A stretch of 53,351 nucleotides of DNA from Anaerolineae bacterium (lineage in GTDB: Bacteria > Chloroflexota > Anaerolineae > JAFGEY01): the NCBI GenBank assembly GCA_016783145.1, contig JADHXD010000011.1, positions 1-53,351 of the forward strand. The letters are read 5' to 3'. The notes beneath the pieces are model-generated. The model saw only the letters and a program-made list of their open reading frames with translations, was not told where the DNA came from and made no database searches. Shown piece after piece: positions 1 to 9,500 of this stretch (position 1 is the first letter of the stretch; every line of letters begins with the position of its first letter). The translations under genes were made by a program, and so were the position numbers.

Positions 1-34
1 GGTTTGATCTGCGAAATCAACCAGGAGGTGCCAA

Positions 35-1306
35 GTGGACCCACAGACCGTATTTTGCCCCAATTCGGCCTGTCCCGCAAGTGGACAAGTCGGCAAAGGA
101 AACATTGGCGTGCAGAGTCTGAAGGAACGCCGGTACAAGTGCCACGTGTGTGGCAAGACATTCGCCGAGACCAAGGGCACTGTCTTCTACCGGCTGCGGA
201 CCGCCACAGACTTGGTGGTCGTTGTTGTGGCCCTGCTGGCCTACGGCTGTCCGGTGCAGGCGATTGTCATGGCCTTTGGCCTGGACGAACGCACCGTGCA
301 GAGTTGGCAAACACGGTCTGGGAAGCACTGCCAGGGTGTGCACGAGCACTTGGTAGAGCGACCGCATGATCTGGGACAAGTGCAAGCAGACGAGATCCGT
401 GCCAAGATCCAAGGCGGCATTCTCTGGATGGCAATGGCGATCCAGGTGCAGACACGCCTTTGGCTGGGCGGTGTGCTCAGCACCTCTCGGGATATGCAGT
501 TGATCGTCGCTTTGATGCAGAAGGTTCGCCATAGCACTTTAGGTCGCTCATTGCTATTCTGTGTCGATGGATGTCCAGCATAAGTGAGCGCTCAATGTCG
601 TCAAGTTAAGGATACTACTGCCAGACCTGACAGGTTTCAGAGAGCGCTATTCAACGTATTGCATCACTAAGTGGGTCGAATTTGGCTTCAGAAGACATCC
701 GTGGAAACCTGTCAGGTCTTAACTTAATGACATTGCGTGCGCGCTATACGGCATGTCTTCCGAGAGCCTATCCGCGAGGGCAAGCAAGGGCGCCCTCGTT
801 TGCGACCCTGGGACGGTATCTACATCGCTCAGGTGGTCAAGCAATATGCCCGAAAGCACGTGGTAGCTGTGGCGCATCGCATCGTGCAGGGAACTCAGGC
901 GCAAATCGATGTCCTGTTGCACAAGACCCAAGGCGGTGGACTGATCAACACCGCTTACATTGAGCGCTTGAATGCCACCTTTCGATCGCGTATCACAGCG
1001 CTGGTTCGTTGTGGCCGCGCGCTGGCACGGCAAACGACTACCTTGCACCACGCGATGTACCTGGTGGGCACGGTGTACAACTTCTGTACCTACCACAAGA
1101 GCCTGCGCGTGCCACTCTATCTGCCCAACGACCGACGACGCTGGCTGCGCAGGACACCTGCGATTGCTGCTGGCATCACCGACCATCTATGGACTGTCAA
1201 AGAACTGTTGTCTTTTCGGGTACCTCCACCGCCCTGGAAACCGCCAAGACGGCGAGGACGCCCCTCGAATGCCACCAAATCACTGGTAGCTCAGTGGTGT
1301 TCGTGA
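35..1306 (+). pseudogene. IS1-like transposase gene, disrupted
   Basis: Transposase of an insertion sequence, no longer intact. A GTG start at 35 follows a strong ribosome site (AGGAGG at 23-28). The first part, to the stop at 581-583, has a zinc ribbon (C8, C13, C36, C39) and a helix-turn-helix-like stretch. The second part resumes at 737 in the same frame with RAIRHVFREP and runs to 1306, ending in a basic tail. A 145-base element sits between them. Removing it and one copy of its target duplication still leaves TAA where a tyrosine codon (TAT/TAC) is expected, so there is a nonsense change as well as the insertion. IS1-like (InsA-type ribbon fused to InsB-type catalytic part) is my best family guess; the IS ends are not recognised, and the left one may lie outside the window. 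Confidence 0.75.
592..736. mobile_element. 145-base MITE-like palindromic element inside the transposase gene
   Basis: Non-coding element with terminal inverted repeats: TCAATGTCGTCAAGTTAAG at the left and, read from the right end inward, GCAATGTCATTAAGTTAAG. A second, inner inverted pair (ACCTGACAGGTTTC and GAAACCTGTCAGGT) lies near each end. The element is flanked by 8-9 base direct repeats, GTGAGCGCT (584-592) and GTGCGCGCT (737-745), with one mismatch, as expected for a target-site duplication. Insertion plus duplication is 153 bases, a multiple of three, so the downstream transposase stays in frame although stops lie inside. No transposase is encoded, so it would depend on a partner IS that I cannot name. 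Confidence 0.75.
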
Positions 1307-1421
1307 CCACGATTAGGCGGGGAGCTACCGAGAGATTGTGCACGGCCACAAAACGCGGGGACGTGATGACTTGCGATGCCGGCCTGGGTCAAGTGCAAAG
1401 GTCACTACATAGGAGGACTCT

Positions 1422-2117
1422 GTGGACCGTGCTTTGGTGGTGATGGCAAAGGAACCTCAGGCCGGGCAAACCAAGACCCGGCTCTCCCCGCCCCTCTCCG
1501 ATCGTCAGGCGGCGGAGCTGTATCGCTGCTTTTTGCTGGACACACTGGAGCTGATGCAGCGAGTAGGGTCCGTCCAGCCGATCATCGCCTATGACCCCGC
1601 TGAGGCGGAGCCCTTTTTCCGCCACTTTGCCCCGCCCGGCTTTGACTTTATCCCTCAGGTGGGAGCCGACCTGGGAGAGCGTCTGGATCACGTGCTGACC
1701 CACTGCTTGCAGAACGGCTACCGCCAGGCGGTAGTCACAGACAGCGACAGCCCCACTCTCCCCCTAGCCTACCTCAGGCAGGCCTTTTCCGAGCTGGATG
1801 ACCCAGACGTGGACGTGGTGTTGGGGCCCTGTGACGATGGAGGGTACTATCTCATCGGGCTCAAGTCGCCCTGCTCCGCCCTATTCCGGGGGATCGCCAT
1901 GAGCACCTCATCCGTGCTGGCGGACACACTCCAGCGCGCCCGCGAGCAGGGGCTGCGAGCGGTCTGTCTCCCCCACTGGTACGACGTAGACACGCACGAG
2001 GGTCTGACAAGGTTGGCCGAGGAGCTTTCTTCCCGTCCGGATCACCCAGCGCAACACACGCGGACGTTCCTACTAGACACAGTGGAGCTCCCGCCGGGCA
2101 GCCCTGGCAGGTCATAG
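1422..2117 (+). CDS. DUF2064 / TIGR04282-type nucleotidyl or glycosyl transferase
   Basis: Soluble GT-A fold transferase of 231 residues, the usual length for the DUF2064 family. The N-terminus carries the nucleotide-binding motif AKEPQAGQTKTRL near residue 9, a D-x-D-like GDSDSP-type patch (TDSDSP) is near residue 105, and GPCDDGGYYLIGL is near residue 130. These are family hallmarks. The GTG start at 1422 is set by AGGAGG at 1411-1416 with five bases of spacing. The radical SAM gene follows after nine bases, so the two are probably co-transcribed. The family contains sugar and guanylyl-type transferases acting on small molecules; the substrate here is unknown. Confidence 0.8.
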   Translation: MDRALVVMAKEPQAGQTKTRLSPPLSDRQAAELYRCFLLDTLELMQRVGSVQPIIAYDPAEAEPFFRHFAPPGFDFIPQVGADLGERLDHVLTHCLQNGYRQAVVTDSDSPTLPLAYLRQAFSELDDPDVDVVLGPCDDGGYYLIGLKSPCSALFRGIAMSTSSVLADTLQRAREQGLRAVCLPHWYDVDTHEGLTRLAEELSSRPDHPAQHTRTFLLDTVELPPGSPGRS

Positions 2118-2126
2118 CTACAGAGG

Positions 2127-3185
2127 ATGGTTGGCCGGATGACTCAACGCATCTACTGGGTTCCGCACACGACCTGCTTTCTGGGGTGTGCGCACTGTCA
2201 CAATGATTCCTCGCCGTCGGGTCGGCAGGCGACGAGGGATCTCATCGAGCGGATCATCGCTCACCTCCCCGGCCCCGAGTCAGACTACCGGCTGGAGGAC
2301 GTGCTGGTGGGCGGCGGAGAGGCACTGATGCGCGGACAAGAGACAGAGTACCTGATCCGCACCTTTCGCGGGCGCTACCCACGCGGGCCGCAGCGCACGG
2401 TTGCAGAGCGACGCGCCGCGGGACACGTGATCCTTGCCCTCCAAACCACAGGGCTGCCTTTGGCCGATCGCCGCGGGAATGTCCGAGGGGCGCTGGTCAA
2501 ATACTGGCTAGAGTTGGGCGTCGACTACTTTCAGGTAGCCTCCAGCGACGTGTTTCATCGCCGCGAACGGCCCGAGTTTCCCTGGGAAGCGTTGGAGAGC
2601 AGCCTTCAGGCCTATGGCGCGGCGCACGACGTCGAGTTCCTGATCTATGGCAAGAACCTCAGCAAGTTGGTCCCCTCGGGCAGGGTCCTCGAGAACCTGG
2701 ATGCTCTGGAAGCGGAGGGAGCGGGTCTGCTGACCGCTGAACGGTACTGTGCCGACGGGTGGGAGACGGCCAGTCACTTTCTCTCCGGAACACAGCTCCC
2801 CTATCCCCAGTGTTCAGAAATCGTGATCGACCCTGATGGATGGGTGCATGCCTGCTGTTGGTACGAGCTTTCTCCCGGATTGTTCGATGTAGGGACAGTT
2901 GACCTGGCTGGGGGCATGCAGGGGCTGCAATCATCCCTCCTCTGCCAGGCCCTCGATCGGGGCGACATCACCCGCCTCGCCGACATCGCCCGGATAGCCC
3001 CCGAGCTAGCTCACCAGGTGCGAGACGCAGTGGGCGACTGTGGGTGCTGCCGGCTCTTCTCGGTTCTCCTGGCACGTCAACCGGAGCACGGTTGGCTCAG
3101 GGTCGCTCCGCTGTCCCCTCGAGAGTCGGCTTTCTATGTGCGACAGTTGGGCGAGGACACACTGCCGGAGATCCTGGATCGCTAG
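2127..3185 (+). CDS. Radical SAM protein with extra C-terminal cysteines
   Basis: Radical S-adenosylmethionine enzyme of about 350 residues. The cluster motif is canonical CxxxCxxC (C17, C21, C24 from this start, in TTCFLGCAHC), followed by a glycine-rich VGGGEAL that fits the SAM-binding GGE motif. The C-terminal third has several further cysteines (HACCWYE, GDCGCC), which may bind an auxiliary iron-sulfur cluster as in SPASM/Twitch proteins. An ATG at 2139 (TQRIYWVPHTTC) is an equally possible start and has better distance from AGAGGA at 2121-2126. The gene follows the DUF2064 transferase by nine bases, so the pair may act on one substrate. I cannot assign the reaction. Confidence 0.75.
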   Translation: MVGRMTQRIYWVPHTTCFLGCAHCHNDSSPSGRQATRDLIERIIAHLPGPESDYRLEDVLVGGGEALMRGQETEYLIRTFRGRYPRGPQRTVAERRAAGHVILALQTTGLPLADRRGNVRGALVKYWLELGVDYFQVASSDVFHRRERPEFPWEALESSLQAYGAAHDVEFLIYGKNLSKLVPSGRVLENLDALEAEGAGLLTAERYCADGWETASHFLSGTQLPYPQCSEIVIDPDGWVHACCWYELSPGLFDVGTVDLAGGMQGLQSSLLCQALDRGDITRLADIARIAPELAHQVRDAVGDCGCCRLFSVLLARQPEHGWLRVAPLSPRESAFYVRQLGEDTLPEILDR

Positions 3186-3187
3186 AT

Positions 3188-3207
3188 GGGGAGCAGGTGC
3201 CTGCCCC
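3188..3207. terminator. Weak GC hairpin between convergent genes
   Basis: GGGG-A-GCAG, a short loop, then CTGC-CCC forms a compact hairpin in the 65-base gap between the radical SAM gene and the convergent phosphate symporter gene, followed on the + strand by TGTTT. Position is right for a terminator; the stem has a bulge and the T-tract is poor. Confidence 0.35.
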
Positions 3208-3250
3208 TGTTTCCGTGCGGACCGCCGGGGCAGCCACGCGGATTGAGGCG

Positions 3251-4861
3251 CTAGTTCCGACTCACACTGACGCCGAGGTTGTCGGCGTGATCGCTGATCC
3301 GCTCGAGATTGCGCAGTGACTCGATATAGATCACATCCGCCTCTGGCTGGCAGACCCCGGCTTCTATACGACGGATGTGTCCCTGGCGGGCTGCATAGTA
3401 GAGATCATCGAAATCGCGCTCCAGGCGGCAAGCCTCACGCGCCATCTCTTGGTCTTGAGCAAGAAGAGCTTCCAGGGCGCGGGCATACGTGAGATGTGCC
3501 TGCCGGCACAGTTGATCGAGATCTGCCGTCGCTTCTGGGCTGAACGTGACCTCGCCTTCGGTGCGCTGTTGTGCAGCCTGTGCCAGGTCCTCGGCCAGGT
3601 CCCCTACCCGTTCCACATCGATGAGCAGGTTCTTGACCTGGAAGCAGCGCCGCTGCTGGTTCACGCTGAGGTCGTTTTGCAGCAGCTTGTTGACAAACCT
3701 CTCCAGGATCGCACACACGGGGTCCACAAATCCATCCTCTTGGGATAGCACCCACGTCGCAGCTTCCATGTCCTGGTCAAGGAGCGCTCGACGGCTCTGC
3801 TCCACCATCTGCGCGGTCACTTCTCCCAGACGGTGCAGTTCGCGAAACGCTTCCCTCAATGCCACCTGCGGGATCCGGAACTGGCGCTCATCGATGTAGG
3901 CGGTCAGGTCGGACTCTCGGATCTCTTTTCCTCCCGGCACCATCCGCTCCGCCAACCACGCGATGTGCCGGACAAAGGGAAAGAGAATCACGCTGACGAG
4001 GACGTTAAAGATAGTGTGCGCATTGGCGATCTGGCGAGGAAGGCTGGGAGACGTCCAGCTCACCAGCGTAGCAAACGCCGAGACGAACGGCAGGAAGAGC
4101 AGCACGCCGATCACGTTGATCAGGATCTGCGCGATAGATGCACGCCGGGAAGCCTTGGAGAGCCGGAGGGAAGCGATAAACCCGGTGACACAGGTGCCGA
4201 TATTCGCTCCCAGCAAGATCGAGATCGCCGCCGAGAGGGTGATGGTGTCACTGATCCCCATCGCCACCACCAGCCCGGTGATCGCCGAACTGCTCTGCAC
4301 GACAGCGGTGGCGATCGTCCCGGCGAGAACGCCCGCGAAGCGGTTGCGCCCCATCATCGCCAGCCACGTCGACACTGCGGGAGATTGGGCCAGCACCTTG
4401 AGCGCGCCAGACATCAGGTTCATGCCCAAGAACAGCACGCCGAACCCCAGCACGACCTCGCCACACGTGCGCCAGCCATCTCTGGGCACGAACTCGTGCA
4501 GTATGAACCCCAAGAAGATGAGCAAGAAGCAGAGATCGCCGATCCTGAAGGCCACGATCTGAGCGGTCAGCGTGGTGCCAATCTCCTGGCCCATCATCAC
4601 GCCCACTGCCTGTTCCAAGCTCATCAGGTTGGCATTGATCAGGCCGATCAAGGTAACCATCAGCAGGCTGCTGCTCTGGATCAGGGCCGTAGCCACCATC
4701 CCAAAGATCGCACCCCTGAACGGCTTGGTGGTCATCCGGTCCAGCCATTCCTGGATCTGGTCGCCAGCCAGCTTTTCCATTCCCGAGCCGAGCCTGCCGA
4801 CCCCAAAGAGAAACAGAGCCATGCCACCCAGGATCTGAAAGACGTACAGCACGATGCTCAC
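3251..4861 (-). CDS. Na/Pi-cotransporter family protein with PhoU-like tail
   Basis: Membrane transporter of 536 residues of the NptA / PNaS family, predicted to import phosphate (or a related anion) with sodium. Two inverted repeats each carry the QSSS signature (ALIQSSSLLMV near residue 62, AVVQSSSAITG near residue 190) with glycine-rich partners GQEIGTT and GANIGTC. About nine hydrophobic segments occupy the first 320 residues. The last 200 residues are soluble, helical and PhoU-like, as in many bacterial NptA proteins. The ATG at 4861 follows GGAGG with good spacing. It lies 48 bases downstream of the unknown barrel protein gene and probably shares its transcript. Confidence 0.9.
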   Translation of the reverse strand: MSIVLYVFQILGGMALFLFGVGRLGSGMEKLAGDQIQEWLDRMTTKPFRGAIFGMVATALIQSSSLLMVTLIGLINANLMSLEQAVGVMMGQEIGTTLTAQIVAFRIGDLCFLLIFLGFILHEFVPRDGWRTCGEVVLGFGVLFLGMNLMSGALKVLAQSPAVSTWLAMMGRNRFAGVLAGTIATAVVQSSSAITGLVVAMGISDTITLSAAISILLGANIGTCVTGFIASLRLSKASRRASIAQILINVIGVLLFLPFVSAFATLVSWTSPSLPRQIANAHTIFNVLVSVILFPFVRHIAWLAERMVPGGKEIRESDLTAYIDERQFRIPQVALREAFRELHRLGEVTAQMVEQSRRALLDQDMEAATWVLSQEDGFVDPVCAILERFVNKLLQNDLSVNQQRRCFQVKNLLIDVERVGDLAEDLAQAAQQRTEGEVTFSPEATADLDQLCRQAHLTYARALEALLAQDQEMAREACRLERDFDDLYYAARQGHIRRIEAGVCQPEADVIYIESLRNLERISDHADNLGVSVSRN

Positions 4862-4909
4862 CCTCCGCTATCCAGCTTTGTTGCCGCGCAAACACGCCAG
4901 CCAAATACG

Positions 4910-6178
4910 TTACCTGTGATGCAGCTTGCGGGCCGCCAGGAACGCCAGCCCATTCTCCGTCAGCGCCCGCGCCGTGGCGTTCACCGCGTCGTGCCGGTCC
5001 AGGTAGTTGCGCAGCAAGTGTGGCATATCGCCGGCTGCTTCGATCTCGGCCTTGTCGCGAAAGTAATCGAGGATGTCTGACGGGTGCTCGCGCCTGCAGT
5101 CGACCTCAGGGTCGCCACCCTCGTGCTTGGCCGAGACATTGGGCACTTTGGCCGCGATCTCTACGAGTTCATCGCGCCGGTTGTACGGCTGGCGGACGAT
5201 GCTCTTGTAGGTCTCGGTGATGTGGTGCTCAAAGCGGACGATATCCTCAAAGCCCAGCGCTGCCCGAACCTGGGCTGTGATCTCGATCGTCTCGTTGTTC
5301 ACCGAGTTGGACCAGTTGAACCCGATCAGCGGGCTCGTGCCATCGTCACGGGCAAAGAGCTTGGCCCCGATCAGCGTCCACAGCGCAGCGTACGGGTTGT
5401 CGTTGCCCATAAAGACGCTGATCTTGAACTCGTTGTCCACACCCAGCTTGTACAAGAGATAGCCAAGCAGCACGGTGCCGGGGTTGATGTTCAGCACCTG
5501 ACGGATACCGTAGGTTGTATAGTAGTGCAGGTACTCGTCCAGCCACTTCACCGCATAGTCGTTCGGCTGGCCGACGCCGCCGAAATAGCCGGTGATCGTC
5601 TCCGGGCCGCCCAGGTGGACGTTCGAGCCGTCGGTGCCCTTGGTGTCGAGCGTCTCCACGTAACTGGCGCCAATGATCTGCATCGCCGCAGCCACGGCCA
5701 AGAGTTCGCCATCCTCCACCTGCTCCGCCATCTTGCGCACGCGGATGTAGCGACCGGCCATCAGCTCGCCGTTCGCGATGGCCTGCCTGGCCTCGATGAT
5801 CAGGAAGGGAAAGTACTGCAGCGCGGAGAGTTCCAGGGTGACCGTGAGGTTCTCGGCAAAGGTCATCTCGTCCGCGCGGTCTCCCAGCACCGTCCGCCGG
5901 TACTCCCTTTCCGAGATGAACGCACCCCTGTCCCGTTGCTCGATCAGCCACTCCAGGTCGTCGACGTGCGGGGAATTCCTCTCCCGCAAGCGGGCCATCA
6001 GGTTTCCCAGGTCTCGTGCCACTGCCGCCTTGCGGTTGATCTCTTCCGGCGTGCCATACCTGGACACCACCTCCAGGAACGCCTGGACCACCGGGGCGTC
6101 CGGATCGAGCAACAGCGCGTTGATCTCGTCCAGACGATCGACGGGGATCTGGAGCCTTTCCTGCAATTCTCTGCTCAT
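4910..6178 (-). CDS. Conserved protein of unknown function, probable alpha/beta barrel
   Basis: I do not recognise this family. The product is 422 residues, soluble, with no signal or membrane segment. After a helical first 100 residues, short hydrophobic strands alternate with helices (ASYVETLDTKG, IRQVLNINPG, FKISVFMGND, PLIGFNWSNS, IVRFEHHITE, NVSAKHEGGD), a pattern that suggests a TIM-type barrel with Asp/Glu/His at strand ends. The start at 6178 is chosen over the longer frame to 6223 because GGGAGG lies six bases upstream. A promoter (6232-6260) and a phased repeat array (6306-6355) lie upstream. The phosphate symporter gene follows 48 bases downstream, hinting at a shared role but not proving one. 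Confidence 0.7.
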   Translation of the reverse strand: MSRELQERLQIPVDRLDEINALLLDPDAPVVQAFLEVVSRYGTPEEINRKAAVARDLGNLMARLRERNSPHVDDLEWLIEQRDRGAFISEREYRRTVLGDRADEMTFAENLTVTLELSALQYFPFLIIEARQAIANGELMAGRYIRVRKMAEQVEDGELLAVAAAMQIIGASYVETLDTKGTDGSNVHLGGPETITGYFGGVGQPNDYAVKWLDEYLHYYTTYGIRQVLNINPGTVLLGYLLYKLGVDNEFKISVFMGNDNPYAALWTLIGAKLFARDDGTSPLIGFNWSNSVNNETIEITAQVRAALGFEDIVRFEHHITETYKSIVRQPYNRRDELVEIAAKVPNVSAKHEGGDPEVDCRREHPSDILDYFRDKAEIEAAGDMPHLLRNYLDRHDAVNATARALTENGLAFLAARKLHHR

Positions 6179-6231
6179 CGAGCGCCTCCCTCGCCTGCTC
6201 CCCTGCGGGATGGCATCCTCCACACACTTTC

Positions 6232-6260
6232 ATTGTACTCGATCCCTCGACCAAGGGCAA
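6232..6260 (-). promoter_or_regulatory. Promoter for the unknown barrel protein operon
   Basis: On the minus strand TTGCCC (6260-6255), 17 bases, then TACAAT (6237-6232). This is 4/6 and 5/6 to the housekeeping consensus with ideal spacing, about 55 bases upstream of the chosen start. Confidence 0.6.
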
Positions 6261-6305
6261 GCGATGGTTCGCCCAAACCGCTCACCCTTGCGAATGCCCG
6301 CTCCC

Positions 6306-6355
6306 TATCCCACAGTATCCCACGGATATCCCACATATCCCACACGTTATCCCAC
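6306..6355. repeat. Five phased copies of TATCCCAC
   Basis: TATCCCAC begins at 6306, 6316, 6327, 6336 and 6348, mean spacing 10.5 bases, so all copies face the same side of the helix. The array lies 46-100 bases upstream of the -35 of the minus-strand promoter at 6232-6260, where an activator or nucleoid protein array could sit. It is not coding in any frame I trust. Confidence 0.7.
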
Positions 6356-6590
6356 ACGTCCTCGAGCCCGCTACAGCGCACAAGACGGCGCTTCTGTGCA
6401 CTGGATGACTCTGTCCTGCGCAGGATCATCGTAGACATGCGATCAGCGTGCGAGGAATTCAAGCGGCGCCTTGATGCATGCCTCGTGGCGTTCGTCGGGC
6501 GCGACAACGAGGGAGTAGGTTCTGCGCGGTCTCAGCGGGGCACCTGCGGGCGCTCCCCCGTACCTGGCCCGGGTTCCTGCTCCCACCCTC
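6356..6590. other. Non-coding gap downstream of mfd, nothing recognised
   Basis: Between the repeat array and the mfd stop codon. I see no convincing gene, hairpin terminator or promoter here; small frames in the stretch are arginine-rich and look like chance. Confidence 0.5.
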
Positions 6591-9500
6591 TCAGGACGCG
6601 GCCAGGTCGCGGATCGCCTGCAGAGTGCGCACCAGCTCTGCCCGCCACACTGGCTCGGGACTGGGGGGCAGGCGCACCTCACGGCGGCGCACCTTGATCC
6701 GCTCCCCCAGCATCCGTTGCAGGGCCCTGCGATCGATCTCCTCGAGGACCTTCGCGCGGATGACCACCTCATCGCGCTCAGAGATGATCGCGTCCGCCCC
6801 GGCCTGAAGCGCGATCGATTTGATCTGGAGCTGGTAGAGAAGGTTCAATGCGGGTGAGGGCAAAGACCCAAACCGGTCCTCCAGCTCAGCGCGGATGGCT
6901 TCGATCTCATCCTGGGTGGTCAGTACGGCGAGGCGGCGATACAACTGCAGCCGCAGCGTCTCATCGGCAATGTACTCGGGCGGCAGCGCGGCCTTGAGGG
7001 GGAGGGTGATCTGCACACTCTCCTCCAGGGGGAGCACGAACGCCTGCGCCTCGGGGGTGAGTGACTGGGGTGCTTCGCCCTTGAGCTCGGTGACGGCCTG
7101 GGTCAGCAGCCGGCAGTAGAGATCAAAGCCCACGGAGGCGATGTGTCCGTGCTGCTGCGTGCCCAACAGCTCGCCCGCGCCCCGGATCTCCAGGTCGCGC
7201 ATGGCCACGCTGAACCCGGCCCCGAGATCGCTGGCCTCAAGAATGGCCTGAAGCCGACGGTGAGCCGTCTCAGTCACCCGCGAGCTGCGGCCGTGCAAAA
7301 AGTAGGCATAGGCCCGGTTGGCGCCGCGTCCCACGCGGCCCCGCAACTGATACAGTTGCGCCAGGCCGAAACGGTCCGCGCGGTTGACAATGATCGTGTT
7401 GGCGTTGGGAATGTCCAGGCCGCTCTCAATGATCGTCGTGCAGACCAGCACATCGATCCTGCCCTCGCTAAAGTCCATCATCACGCTCTCGAGCTGGCGC
7501 TCGGGCATCTGCCCGTGACCGACCGCATAGATCGCCTCGGGAACGATCTGCTCCAGCCGCTGCCGGATCTGCTGGATGCCCCGCACCCGGTTGTGCACAA
7601 AGAACACCTGCCCACCCCGATCCACCTCGCGCAGGATCGCATTGCGGATCAACGTCTCATCATACTGCCCAACGTGCGTCCGGATCGGCAGCCGCTCCTC
7701 GGGCGGGGTATCGATGGTGCTCATGTCGCGCGCGCCAACGAGGGACATGTACAGCGTACGCGGGATCGGCGTCGCCGTCATCGTCAGGACGTCCACCTCG
7801 GTGCGCATCTGCTTCAGGCGCTCTTTGTGGGTGACCCCAAAGCGCTGCTCTTCATCGATGATCAGCAGGCCGAGGTCCTTGAACTCGACGTCCTTGGAAA
7901 GCAGGCGATGGGTGCCGATCACGATGTCCACCGAAGAGGCAGCCAGTCCGTCGACAACCTCTCGCTGCTCCTTGGGCGTGCGGAACCTGGAGAGCACCTC
8001 CAGACGCACAGGGAAGGGAGACAGGCGCTGCTTGAAGGTCGCGAGATGCTGCTGCGCCAGAACGGTGGTCGGCACCAGCACCGCGACCTGTTTGCCATCG
8101 AGCACTGCCTTGAACGCTGCTCGAAGGGCGACCTCTGTCTTGCCGTATCCGACGTCCCCGCAGATCAGGCGGTCCATCGGCCGCGGCTTTTCCATATCGG
8201 CCTTGACATCGACGATGGCATCTAGCTGGTCTTCGGTTTCGACGTAGGGGAACGCAGCCTCAAGCTCGGCTTGCCACTCTGTATCCGTGGCAAAGGCGTG
8301 TCCGGGCACCACCTGTCTCGCCGAATACAGCGCCAGCAGGTCCTGAGCCACGTCTACCGCGGCTTTCTTGGCTCTCTCTCTGACGCGCGCCCAGTCCGCC
8401 GCCCCCAGGTGATGCAGGGCCGGCGCGCGATCGGAGACCCCCACGTAGCGGCTCAGGCGGTCGGCGTGATGGACCGGCACGTAGACGCTGTCCTCTCCGG
8501 CATAGTCCACGCGCAGGTATTCGCGCTCCGCGCCGTCGATCGTGGCCATGATCAGTCCCCGGAACACGCCGATCCCAAAGTCTACGTGGACCACATAGTC
8601 GCCGGGGTTGAGATCCGCGAAAAAGACCTCGGGGTGGACGGGCTTGCGGCGGACGCGGCGCGGCCGGGGCTTGCTCCACCCAAAGATCTCGGCGTCGGTG
8701 AGCAGGTAGAACCGGGCGTCGCCTCCTGGCCGGCGAAGCACCCACCCTTCGTCCAACGTGCCCTGCACCAGCGTCAGCCCGCGACGAGGCGGCAGTTCAG
8801 GGACCGATTCGACGGGGCGCGCCTGTCCGCCCTGTTCCTGCCACAGCTCCGATATCCGGCTCGCCTGTCGGGTGATAGCCACGATGCCCTTACCGGCACG
8901 CTGCATCTCGAACCAGTCCGTCATCACCGTTCTGAGCTGCCCTCCATATCGTGGGCCAGGGACAAAGTACGCTCGCAGAGAAGCGTTTCCATCCTCGTCG
9001 GCATCCTCTGCATCCAGCGAGTCGACCTCCTGTTCATAGCCCAGCCGCAGTGGATGGCGATCCCCGATCGCTTCGTTCAGCTCATCCCAGGTAGCGTAGG
9101 GCACCCTGAAATCACCGAGCAGCTCTCCACTGGCCTGCAGCGAGGCGCGCAGGTCAAGCGCCTGTGACTCCAACTCGGCGACGGCTGCCTGGAACTGGAC
9201 CATGTCGTCTACGATCACGCGGCCCTGTGGGGGCACAAAATCGAGCAACGTGGCGGGATGCGAGTACAGGTAGGGAATGTAGAACTCGATCCCCTTGAAA
9301 GGCTGCCTGTCCTCGAGGGCAGCCAGGTCCGCATGGTACTCGGCACTCGCCGGCCCGTGCAAGGTCGATGCATCAAGCCCGGTCAAGTTTTGCGCCGCCA
9401 GGTGCCCGAACTTGGGCAGGGCCTCCGTGGCCGGGGTGATCGTGCAGCGCTCGACCCGGTCCAGCGAGCGCTGGGTGGTGGGATCGAATATGCGCAGGCT

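Noticed and set aside
3833-5080. Plus-strand open frame of 415 codons opposite the phosphate symporter
   Set aside because: Antisense to a clear transporter gene with QSSS motifs; sequence is low-complexity His/Gln/Asp-rich, as in shadow frames.
6306-6355. TATCCCAC array as DnaA boxes or replication origin
   Set aside because: The motif differs from TTATCCACA by an extra C in every copy, and no dnaA, dnaN or AT-rich unwinding region is nearby; gyrB/gyrA alone do not mark an origin.
6306-6355. TATCCCAC array as a CRISPR
   Set aside because: Eight-base repeats with one to four bases between them are far too short.
6175-6507. Minus-strand frame with a Trp-rich repeat DVWDNVWDMWD
   Set aside because: The Trp repeat is only the translation of the TATCCCAC array; the rest is Arg/Ser-rich and overlaps the promoter and start of the downstream gene.
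5084-6697. Long plus-strand open frame of 537 codons opposite the barrel protein and mfd end
   Set aside because: It is antisense to a better-supported gene with ribosome site and promoter, and its composition (His, Arg, Val-rich) is typical of a high-GC shadow frame.
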